Assembly (NCBI GenBank): GCA_001942415.1 | Contig: MKJX01000225.1 | Location: 1 to 33,740, forward strand | Direction of reading: 5' to 3' | Source: Pseudonocardia sp. CNS-139 | GTDB lineage: Bacteria > Actinomycetota > Actinomycetes > Mycobacteriales > Pseudonocardiaceae | Length of the DNA: 33,740 nucleotides | In this document: positions 27,002 through 33,553 of the stretch, in pieces | Layout of the letters: every line of letters begins with the position of its first letter | How positions within the stretch are numbered: the stretch's first letter is position 1 | The notes under the pieces: model-generated | Databases searched by the model: none | What the model was told of the DNA's origin: nothing | Seen by the model: only the letters and a program-made list of their open reading frames with translations | Translations under genes and position numbers: made by a program

Positions 27002-27105
27002 CGACTCGCGCACACTTTTCCAGCGACTCGCGGGGGTGGGGACCGGACCACCCGCGAGTCGCTGAGTTGGTGCGCGCGAGTCGCTGGATTGGTGCGCGCG
27101 AGTTG
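27002..27105. repeat. 22-bp phased CGCGAGTCG array in two orientations, with bidirectional hairpin
   Basis: Two reverse copies (CGACTCGCG at 27002 and 27024) and three forward copies (CGCGAGTCG at 27053 and 27075, CGCGAGTTG at 27097) each keep a 22-bp step within their orientation. Where the orientations meet, 27021-27034 (CAGCGACTCGCGGG) and 27051-27064 form a perfect 14-bp inverted repeat with a 16-base loop. It lies between the convergent ppx and S10 peptidase genes, so it may act as a two-way terminator. Confidence 0.85.
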
Positions 27106-28559
27106 CTACTCGGCCGTGACGAAGGCGGCGAGGTCGGCGCTCTGGGCCAGGCGGGACGCTCGTGCACGTACATCATGTGCCCGGCCTCGTAGTACCTGAG
27201 CTCGATGCGGTCGCGCAGCTCGTCCGGGATCGGGAGCTGGGCGAGCACCTGCTCGGCGGCGAAGTACGGGGTGGCGCCGTCGTGATACCCGCAGGCGACG
27301 TGCACGCGCAGGTGCGGGTTGGTCCGCATCGCGGCCGAGAGCTTCCCGACCACCGACACCCCGCGGCCCTCGAACTCCTTGTACGACCACGGCTGCACCC
27401 GCGCCGAGAGGATCTCGTAGGGCAGGTCGCTGGAGTACCCGAGCGCGCTGCGGATGTGCGCGTTGAACGCCGCCGTGTACGGCCCGGTGATCGCCGCGAT
27501 CGAGGGGTCGTAGCTGATCGTCTCGCCGCCGTCGTCGGCCTCCCAGCCGGTGAACCGGCCGTCGATGCGCCCGACGGTGCGGCCCTCGTCGCGCAGCAGC
27601 TCGCGGAAGAAGCGCTGGTGCTCGATCCGCAGCCGCACGCGCCGGACGTACGCCTCGTCGAGGCCGCTGAGCGCGGCGAGCCGGCCGGTGACGCGCTCCA
27701 GGTCGGCGTCCGGCAGCCGGCTGCCGCGGGCGAGCGCCCACGGGTAGTCGCCCGCGGCGAACTCCTCGGCCTCGGCCAGTACGTCCGCGAGCGCCCGGTC
27801 GCCGTGCCGGCCGTGGAAGTGCGCGATCGCGGCGTACGTCGGGAGGAAGAGCGGGTAGGGCCGGTCGTTGCCCTCGGTGAACCGGATCGAGGCCATGTCC
27901 AGCACGCTGGAGATCAGCATCAGGCCGTTGAGGTACATGCCGTGCCGGCTCTGCAGGTGCTCGGCGAGCGCGGCCGCGCGCAGCGTGCCGTACGACTCGC
28001 CGGCCAGGAACTTCGGCGACGTCCAGCGCTCGTTGCGGGTGACCCACAGCCGGATCACCTCGCCGATCGTCTCGACGTCGGCGCTGTAGCCGTGGAAGTC
28101 GGCGGGCTTCCCGCCCGTGACGGCGCGCGAGTAGCCCGTGGACACCGGGTCGACGAACAGCAGGTCGGAGTGCCGCAGCAGGGTCTCGGCGTTGTCGGTC
28201 AGGCCCCATGGCGGTGGGGTCAGCGCGCCTGCGTCCCCCATCACGACCCGGCGCGGCCCGAGCAGCCCGAGGTGCAGCCAGACGCTCGACGAGCCCGGCC
28301 CGCCGTTGAACGCGACGGTCAGCGGCCGGCCGGCCGGGTCGGCCCCGTCCAGGGTGTAGGCCACGACGAACACCTCGGCCTGCGGCTCGTGGCCGTCGAA
28401 CGTGCCGTCGGTGTGCTTCTCGTGGCGCAGGACGATCCGCCCCGCGGACGCGGTGTAGGCGAGGTCGCCGTCGGGGGTCGCTAGCGTGTGCGTGGTGGTG
28501 ACCAGGTCGTCGGCGGGCGCGGGTTTCCCCGCGGCGGGGGGAGCGTCGTCGTCTGACAC
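27106..28559 (-). CDS. Serine carboxypeptidase-like protein (peptidase S10), one frameshift
   Basis: About 485 residues with an alpha/beta-hydrolase fold. The family signatures are PLTVAFNGGPGSSSVWLHLG (oxyanion region), LLFVDPVSTGYSRAV, and the nucleophile in KFLAGESYGTLRAAALAEHL. Near the C-terminus are VHVACGYHDGATPYFAAEQV (catalytic Asp region) and YYEAGHMMYVHE (catalytic His). There is no signal peptide (the protein opens SDDDAPPAAGKPAPADD), so it should be cytoplasmic, unlike eukaryotic vacuolar S10 enzymes. Substrates are unknown. A one-base loss near 27155 precedes the end RLAQSADLAAFVTAE. GTG 28559 has TAGGGT 7 bases upstream, fitting a leaderless start. Its 5' end overlaps the divergent uracil-DNA glycosylase reading frame. 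Confidence 0.88.
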
Positions 28560-29262
28560 CTTCGCAACCCTAAGCGATCTCGACGCCGTCCTCGTCGGCT
28601 GTCGCGCCTGCCCGCGGCTGGTCGACTGGCGCGAGCAGGTGGCGCGGGAGAAGCGGGCGGCGTTCCGCGACCAGGAGTACTGGGGCCGTCCGGTGCCCGG
28701 GTTCGGCCCGGTGGACGCCGCGCTGCTGATCGTCGGGCTGGCCCCGGCGGCGCACGGCGCCAACCGCACCGGCCGCATGTTCACCGGCGACCGCTCCGGC
28801 GACGTGCTCTACGCCGCCCTGCACGCCGTCGGGCTGGCGAACCAGCCGACGGCCGTGCACGCCGGCGACGGGCTGGAGCTGTACGACACCCGGATCACCG
28901 CCCCCGTGCACTGCGCCCCGCCCGACAACAAGCCGACCCCCACCGAGCGGGAGACGTGCGGCCGCTGGCTGCGCGCCGAGCTGGCCCTGCTGCGGCCGCG
29001 GGCGGTGGTGGTGCTGGGCGCGTTCGGCTGGCAGGCGCTGCTCCCGGTGCTGGCCGACGCCGGCTGGACGGTGCCGCGCCCGCGCCCGCGGTTCGGCCAC
29101 GGCGTGCACGTCGAGCTGGCCGGGGCACGGCCGCTGCACCTGTTCGGCAGCTACCACGTCAGCCAGCAGAACACCTTCACCGGACGGCTCACCCCGGCGA
29201 TGCTGGAGGACGTGCTCCGGCGGGCGGCGGACGCCGCCGGCATCTACCCGCCAACCACCTGA
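28495..29262 (+). CDS. Uracil-DNA glycosylase, family 5 (UDGb type)
   Basis: About 256 residues as called. It excises uracil, and in family 5 also other deaminated bases, from DNA. Motifs visible: the Fe-S cysteine region LVGCRACPRLVDWREQ, EYWGRPVPGFGPVDAALLIV, the active-site loop GLAPAAHGANRTGRMFTGDR, HCAPPDNKPTPTERETC (further cluster cysteines) and LFGSYHVSQQNTFTGRLTP (motif II; the position after His is Val where Pro is usual). The start is uncertain: the conserved protein begins near ATLSDLDAVLVG, but no start codon lies close by. I chose GTG 28495 because TAGCGT (28482-28487) precedes it by 7 bases. This start lies inside the divergent S10 gene, giving about 65 bp of head-to-head overlap. 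The 3' end overlaps vapC by 19 bases. Confidence 0.85.
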   Translation: MVTRSSAGAGFPAAGGASSSDTFATLSDLDAVLVGCRACPRLVDWREQVAREKRAAFRDQEYWGRPVPGFGPVDAALLIVGLAPAAHGANRTGRMFTGDRSGDVLYAALHAVGLANQPTAVHAGDGLELYDTRITAPVHCAPPDNKPTPTERETCGRWLRAELALLRPRAVVVLGAFGWQALLPVLADAGWTVPRPRPRFGHGVHVELAGARPLHLFGSYHVSQQNTFTGRLTPAMLEDVLRRAADAAGIYPPTT

Positions 29263-29639
29263 ACCCGCGGGTCGACGTCGGCGAGCCGCTTGTCGCACGT
29301 GAGCACGACGGCGTCCTCGACGATGCCGGTGGCGACGACGAGCGCGTCCGGGAGCCGAAGCGACCGATGACGACCGCGCAGCTCAGCGGCGGTGACGGCG
29401 ACTTCCTCGTCCACCGGCCGGACCGGGCCGAAGAGCCCGACGATCCGCAGCCGCAGCACGGGAGCCGTGCCTGCACGATATCCGCCTACCAGCGCCTCGG
29501 AGAGCACCGGCGCCGGAAGTACGAACTCATCCTCTCGGAGCCGGGCCGCCTCGATCTCGGCCCGGGCGCTCTCGTGATGGGCGTCGCCAGGCCGGAACAT
29601 GCCGATGACGACGCTCGTGTCGAGTGCTACCGATCCCAT
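29244..29639 (-). CDS. vapC: VapC-like PIN-domain toxin
   Basis: 131 residues, a single PIN domain. It begins MGSVALDTSVVIGMFRPGD, with the first acidic residue in ALDTS. It continues with LPAPVLSEALVGGY (conserved Glu), RLPDALVVATG (conserved Asp) and VLTCDKRLADVDP (fourth acidic position). These acidic residues bind Mg2+ for ribonuclease action; VapC toxins cleave tRNA or rRNA. The start overlaps the antitoxin gene by 13 bases, the usual arrangement for a co-translated pair. All four acidic positions are intact, so it should be active when freed from its antitoxin. Confidence 0.9.
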   Translation of the reverse strand: MGSVALDTSVVIGMFRPGDAHHESARAEIEAARLREDEFVLPAPVLSEALVGGYRAGTAPVLRLRIVGLFGPVRPVDEEVAVTAAELRGRHRSLRLPDALVVATGIVEDAVVLTCDKRLADVDPRVQVVGG

Positions 29640-29884
29640 TCGTCCCGCATTTCTTCCAGTTCCTCACGAGTGGTGATGCCGAGGTCGGATCCCACCGTCT
29701 TCTCGAACAGCTCCCACCACGGGTCCCGTTCCCGGACCAGCCGGAACACCCCGTCGGCCACCACCTCGACCCGCAGCACGTCGCCCGGCCCGACCCCGGC
29801 CTCGCGCAGCGCGGCGACCGGCAGCGTCACCTGGTTCTTGCGGCTCACCTTGGTGGTGCGCCGTCGCTTTACTTCTGCCGTCAT
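29627..29884 (-). CDS. vapB: AbrB/MazE-type antitoxin paired with VapC
   Basis: 85 residues. The N-terminal SpoVT/AbrB swapped-hairpin DNA-binding domain reads TTKVSRKNQVTLPVAALREA and GVGPGDVLRVEVVADGVFRL. An acidic C-terminal tail (WELFEKTVGSDLGITTREEL) probably wraps the toxin. ATG 29884 has TACGCT 6 bases upstream on its strand, so the message is probably leaderless. The coding start sits inside a perfect 9-bp inverted repeat that likely serves as its own operator. Toxin and antitoxin overlap by 13 bases. Confidence 0.88.
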   Translation of the reverse strand: MTAEVKRRRTTKVSRKNQVTLPVAALREAGVGPGDVLRVEVVADGVFRLVRERDPWWELFEKTVGSDLGITTREELEEMRDEWDR

Positions 29885-29896
29885 GAGTAAAGCGTA
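29865..29896 (-). promoter_or_regulatory. VapB operator overlapping the -10 box and start codon
   Basis: CGCTTTACT at 29865-29873 and AGTAAAGCG at 29886-29894 form a perfect 9-bp inverted repeat with a 12-base spacer, centred about 21 bp apart (two helical turns). The -10 box TACGCT (complement of 29891-29896) and the ATG (29882-29884) fall within it. Binding by VapB or VapBC would block both polymerase and translation start. Autoregulation is inferred from the family. Confidence 0.65.
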
Positions 29897-29953
29897 GCAG
29901 GGCTCACGCGGCGCGATGGCGTATCGGCCCGGCCCTGGTGGGAACATGGGGTC

Positions 29954-31332
29954 ATGGCTCGCAACGCGAGGATCGTCGTGGTCGGTGGCGGCTACGTCGG
30001 CATGTACACCGCACTGCGCCTGCAGAGGAAGCTGCGGCGCGGCGAGGCCGAGGTCACCGTGATCGACCCGCTGTCGCACATGACCTACCAGCCGTTCCTC
30101 CCCGAGGCGGCGGCCGGGTCCATCGAGCCCCGGCACGTCGTGGTGCCGCTGCGCAAGGTCCTGCGCAGGTGCCACCACCTCACCGGCCGGGTGATCAAGA
30201 TCGACCACGCCGCCCGCGAGGTCACCGTCGAGCTGGCCGCCGGGCACGTCAGCACCCTCGGCTACGACGTCATCGTCGTGGCGCCCGGCTCCGTCGCCCG
30301 CGTCCTGCCGGTGCCGGGCCTGGCCGAGCACGGCATCGCGTTCAAGACCGTCGGCGAGGCCATCTACCTGCGCAACCACGTGCTGTCGCGGCTGGACGCC
30401 GCGTCCACCACGATCGACCCGGTGCTGCGCCGGCGGCTGCTCACGTTCCTGGTGGTCGGCGGCGGCTACGCGGGCATCGAGGCGCTCGCCGAGCTGCAGG
30501 ACATGGCCCAGTACGCCACCCGCTACTACGAGCACGTCGAGCAGTCGGACATGCGCTGGGTGCTGGTGGAGGCGGCCGGGCGGATCATGCCCGAGGTCGG
30601 GCCCACGCTGGGCCGCTACACCGTCGAACGCCTGATGGACGCCGGCATCGAGGTCTTCCTCGACACCCGCGTGAACACGATGGAGGGCGGCCACGTCGTC
30701 CTCGACGACGGCACCGAGTTCGACGCGGACACGATCGTCTGGACGGCGGGCGTCAAGCCCAACCCGATGCTCGACAACACCGACCTCCCGCGCGACGGCC
30801 GCGGCCGCATCGAGTGCACGGCCGAGCTGCAGGTCGTCGGGATGCCGGAGGCGTTCAGCGCGGGTGACTGCGCGTCGGTCCCGGACCTGTCGAAGGACGA
30901 CCCCGAGGCCCGCACCAGCCCGTCGGCGCAGCACGCCGTGCGGCAGGCGAAGGTGCTCGGCGACAACATCGTCGCGTTCCTGCGCGGCCGCCCGCTCACG
31001 CCCTACAAGCACAGCTACGCGGGCTCGGTCGCGAGCCTCGGGCTGTACAAGGGCGTCGCGGAGATCTACGGCATCAAGCTGCGCGGCGCGGCCGCGTGGT
31101 TCATGCACCGCACGTACCACGTGAGCCGGATGCGACGTGGAACAGGCGCATCCGCATCCTGATCGACTGGACGGGCGCGCTGTTCCTGGGCCGCGAGGTC
31201 GTGGCGCTGGGCCAGATCAACGACCCGAAGGCCGAGTTCAGCCGGGTCACCGGCGGCTCGTCCCGCACTCCCGAGCAGCGCACCGAGCAGGCGGCCGGGC
31301 AGGTGGCGGAGCCGGCCCGGCGCGGCGCCTGA
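29954..31332 (+). CDS. ndh: Type II NADH dehydrogenase (NDH-2), one frameshift
   Basis: About 460 residues. A single-subunit, non-proton-pumping NADH:quinone oxidoreductase on the inner face of the membrane. The FAD-binding motif is RIVVVGGGYVGMYTALRLQR. The NADH-binding motif is TFLVVGGGYAGIEALAELQD. Also seen are SHMTYQPFLPEAAAGSIEPR, TIVWTAGVKPNPML, MPEAFSAGDCASVPD (second FAD contact) and PSAQHAVRQAKVLGDNIVAF. A one-base loss near 31130 divides WFMHRTYHVSRM from TWNRRIRILIDWTGALFLGR, the C-terminal membrane-binding helix. The tail after this is Gln/Ala-rich and variable. ATG 29954 is preceded by GGGG, and by a possible GAACAT -10 at leaderless spacing. It is transcribed away from the vapBC pair. 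Confidence 0.93.
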
Positions 31333-31361
31333 CGGCTTCGCTTGTGGGGTAGCTTCACCAA

Positions 31362-31913
31362 GTGGTTGGTGGAGCGCCGGTCGAACGCCGCGGGCAGCTC
31401 GTCGAGGCCGCGTTCCGGCGGGTGGCCGAGGTCGGGTTCGAGGGCCTGCGGCTGCGGCAGGTGGCCGAGGACGTCGGCATCGACCACTCGACGCTGCACC
31501 ACCACTTCGCCACCAAGCAGGACCTGGTCGGCGCCGTCGCCGAGTTCACCACCCGGCAGTTCTGGCCCACCGCCCCCGCCGCGCCCGACCCGGTGTCGGC
31601 GCTGCGCGCCCACCTGAACGCGCTGCATCGGATGATCGAGGAGCGGCCCGAGCTGCTCGTCGTCACCGCGGAGCTCGACCTGCGGGCCCGCCGCGACCCG
31701 GGCGTCGCCGCCGCGCTGGCCGCGCAGGAGTCCGGCTGGCGGGCCGAGCTGACCCGGACGCTGGCGGCGGGCAACGCGGCCGGCGTCTGGGCCGTCGACC
31801 CGGCCGCCGCCGGCGAGCTGGTGATCGCGGCCGTCAAGGGCGTGCGGCTGGCTCCCGCGCTGGCCGGGCCGGTGTTCGCACAACTGGAGACGTTGTTCCT
31901 CGGCACTCCGTAG
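31362..31913 (+). CDS. TetR family transcriptional regulator
   Basis: 183 residues. The N-terminal DNA-binding domain spans roughly residues 8-55: GQLVEAAFRRVAEVGFEGLR, then LRQVAEDVGIDHSTLHHHFA and TKQDLVGAV, the standard TetR helix-turn-helix with the HHHF in place of the usual YYHF. The ligand domain contains NALHRMIEERPELLVVTAEL and a C-terminal stretch EIVIAAVKGVRL-like (GELVIAAVKGVRLAPALAG). No target operator is evident. It follows ndh by 29 bases on the same strand. GTG 31362 has its own TAGCTT -10 box (31350-31355) with 6 bases between, so it is probably transcribed separately as a leaderless message. Confidence 0.88.
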   Translation: MVGGAPVERRGQLVEAAFRRVAEVGFEGLRLRQVAEDVGIDHSTLHHHFATKQDLVGAVAEFTTRQFWPTAPAAPDPVSALRAHLNALHRMIEERPELLVVTAELDLRARRDPGVAAALAAQESGWRAELTRTLAAGNAAGVWAVDPAAAGELVIAAVKGVRLAPALAGPVFAQLETLFLGTP

Positions 31914-31924
31914 GCTGTCCGGAC

Positions 31925-31997
31925 GCCCCCGTAGCCCAACGGCAGAGGCAGACCTCTTAAACAGGTTTCAGTGTGGGTTCGAGTCCCACCGGGGGTA
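31925..31997 (+). tRNA. tRNA with UAA anticodon, short variable loop (Leu-like, atypical)
   Basis: A 73-base cloverleaf. The acceptor stem is GCCCCCG (31925-31931) with CGGGGGT (31990-31996), including a G-U first pair, and A73 follows. The D-arm is Leu-like, with GCC/GGC and GGCAGAGGCA. The anticodon stem is GACCT/AGGTT (31951-31955, 31963-31967) with loop CTTAAAC, giving anticodon UAA at 31958-31960, which reads UUA (Leu). The variable loop is only 5 bases (TCAGT), whereas normal bacterial tRNA-Leu has a long variable arm. The T-arm is GTGGG-TTCGAGT-CCCAC. The CCA end is not encoded (CCG follows). Folding by eye is convincing; amino-acid identity is uncertain. Confidence 0.88.
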
Positions 31998-32031
31998 CCG
32001 CGGCGTCCTGCGGGACCGGTTGCCCACAGAT

Positions 32032-32046
32032 GATGTATATGCAACA
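32032..32046 (+). promoter_or_regulatory. MarR operator, copy 1 (own promoter)
   Basis: GATGTATATGCAACA lies 2 bases before the regulator's GTG start. Its exact 15-base reverse complement recurs at 32534-32548 before the SDR gene. Two identical sites flanking a MarR-family gene and reading into both transcription units point to direct control of both by this regulator. Confidence 0.75.
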
Positions 32047-32048
32047 CT

Positions 32049-32495
32049 GTGCTCGTGAGCGTCTCCTCCGTCGACGAGATCGTGGCCGACTGCCTGGCGG
32101 TGCGCGTCCGGCTGATCGGCCGCGCCGTCACGGGCCTCTACGACCGCGCCCTCGACGGCCACGGCCTGACCATCGCCCAGGTCAACCTCCTGGCCGCGCT
32201 GGGCAAGGTCGGTCCGTGCCCGCCCTCGACGCTCGGTGACGTGCTCCAGCTGGAGCGGTCCACGGTCAGCCGGAACCTCAACCTGCTGCTGAGGCGCGGC
32301 TGGGTCGAGGCGGTGTCGTCCGACGCGAAGGGCGTGCGGGAGGTGGCGCTCACCCGCGCCGGCCGGGCCAAGGTCGAGTCCGTCATGCCCGAGTGGCGGC
32401 GGGCGCAGCGGGAGGCCGCGGAGCTGCTCGGCTCACCGGGTGTGTCGGCCGTCCACGAGATCGCGGCCGGCATCGGCTACGCGCCGGACGTGTAG
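32049..32495 (+). CDS. MarR family transcriptional regulator
   Basis: 148 residues, the usual MarR size. The winged-helix core reads LTIAQVNLLAALGKVGPCPP, then STLGDVLQLERSTVSRNLNL with the recognition helix, followed by LLRRGWVEAVSSDAKGVREV and ALTRAGRAKVESVMPEWRRA forming the wing. Such proteins bind as dimers to palindromes and are released by small phenolic or lipophilic ligands. Starts at GTG 32049 or GTG 32055; neither has a clear Shine-Dalgarno. It is followed by a GC-rich hairpin, then the SDR gene that carries the same operator, so it probably represses itself and the SDR. The inducer cannot be read from the sequence. Confidence 0.9.
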   Translation: MLVSVSSVDEIVADCLAVRVRLIGRAVTGLYDRALDGHGLTIAQVNLLAALGKVGPCPPSTLGDVLQLERSTVSRNLNLLLRRGWVEAVSSDAKGVREVALTRAGRAKVESVMPEWRRAQREAAELLGSPGVSAVHEIAAGIGYAPDV

Positions 32496-32506
32496 CCGAA
32501 CCGAAC

Positions 32507-32531
32507 GCCCCCGCAGGCGTGCCTGTGGGGC
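32507..32531 (+). terminator. Hairpin after the MarR gene
   Basis: GCCCCCGCAGGC (32507-32518) and GCCTGTGGGGC (32521-32531) form a strong GC-rich hairpin with a two-base loop and one bulged or mismatched position, 12 bases after the MarR stop. No U-tract follows, as is common in actinobacteria. It probably ends the regulator transcript before the SDR promoter. Confidence 0.55.
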
Positions 32532-32533
32532 TA

Positions 32534-32548
32534 TGTTGCATATACATC
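32534..32548 (+). promoter_or_regulatory. MarR operator, copy 2 (SDR promoter)
   Basis: TGTTGCATATACATC, the exact reverse complement of 32032-32046, sits 15 bases before the SDR start at 32564. The 15-of-15 identity in inverted orientation, in two otherwise unrelated intergenic gaps, makes it a strong operator candidate for the MarR regulator encoded between them. Confidence 0.75.
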
Positions 32549-32563
32549 GAAAGGGGAAGGCGG

Positions 32564-33441
32564 ATGGACGGGTTCTTCGCGGACAAGGTCGTGCTGGTCA
32601 CCGGCGCCTCACGGGGCATCGGCCGGAGCATCGCGCTGGCGTTCGCCCGGGAGGGCGCGCGGCTGGTGCTCGCGGCCCGCGCCGTCGACCGGCTCGCCGA
32701 GGTGGAGAAGGAGGTCCGCGACCTGGGCGCGGACGCCCTGTCGGTGCCGACGGACGTGACCTCCTGCGACGCCGTGGCGGCGCTGGTCGACGCGGCGACG
32801 GCGCGGTTCGGGCGGATCGACGTGCTGGTCAACAACGCCGGGATCGGGAAGGTCGGCGCGGTCGACTCGCCGGCGTTCGAGGACGACGTCCTCCAGACGC
32901 AGCGGGCGAGCCTCTTCGGGATGGTCCACGTGACGCAGCGCGTGCTCCCGATCCTCCGGCGGCAGGGATCGGGCACGATCGTCAACATGTCGTCCGTGAT
33001 GGGACGCAAGGCGTTCGCCCGGTTCGGCGCGTACGCGATCGTGATGCACGCGGTCTCCGCGTTCTCCGCGTTCTCCGACAGCTCCGTCAGGAGGTGGCCG
33101 GCAGCGGGATCCGGGTCTCGGTCATCCATCCGGCGCTCACCGCCACCGACCTGCTGCGGGACGCGGACGAGTCCGAGATGCCCCCGCCGTTCCGGCACAT
33201 GACCCCGCTGACGGCGGACGAGGTCGGGCGTGCGGTGGTGGTGGCGGTCCGGCGGGGCCGGCGGCGGGTCGTGCTGCCGCGAACGGCGAACATGCTGCTG
33301 CTCGGCGAGGCGTTGTCGCCGCGCATCGGCGACCTGATCGCCACCGCCCTCACGCGGCGGCGCGTCGCCGGACTGCTCCGAATGAGTCGCGGAAGGACCT
33401 ACCACCAGATGATCGCGGGCGGATCCCGCCTCGCTCCGTAG
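32564..33441 (+). CDS. Short-chain dehydrogenase/reductase (SDR), one frameshift
   Basis: About 292 residues. Rossmann cofactor motif VVLVTGASRGIGRSIALAFA (TGxxxGIG) opens the protein. DVLVNNAGIGKVG (NNAG) and GTIVNMSSVMGRKAF (active-site Ser) follow. The catalytic segment reads GAYAIVMHAVSAFS: the Tyr is present, but the position four residues later, normally Lys in YxxxK, is Met. A one-base loss near 33080 separates AFSDS from RQEVAGSGIRVSVIHPALTA. The C-terminal part includes TADEVGRAVVVAVRRGRRRV. The substrate is unknown. ATG 32564 follows GGGGAAGG. The MarR operator just upstream suggests induction by the regulator's ligand, so a role in metabolising that compound is plausible. Confidence 0.88.
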
Positions 33442-33553
33442 TCACTGGTGAACCACCCGTGTGAGTGCCCTGTCAGCCCCTCGCGCGGTGGATAAAGTGG
33501 ATCACAGCGCGCTGCTACCGTGAGTAGCACATCGGTTGCTGGAGGTTGTGAGC

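Noticed and set aside
31925..31997. tRNA-Lys(CUU) reading of the same gene
   Set aside because: Placing CUU at the anticodon position gives either unpaired stems or a 9-base loop; the UAA alignment gives a 5-bp stem and a normal 7-base loop.
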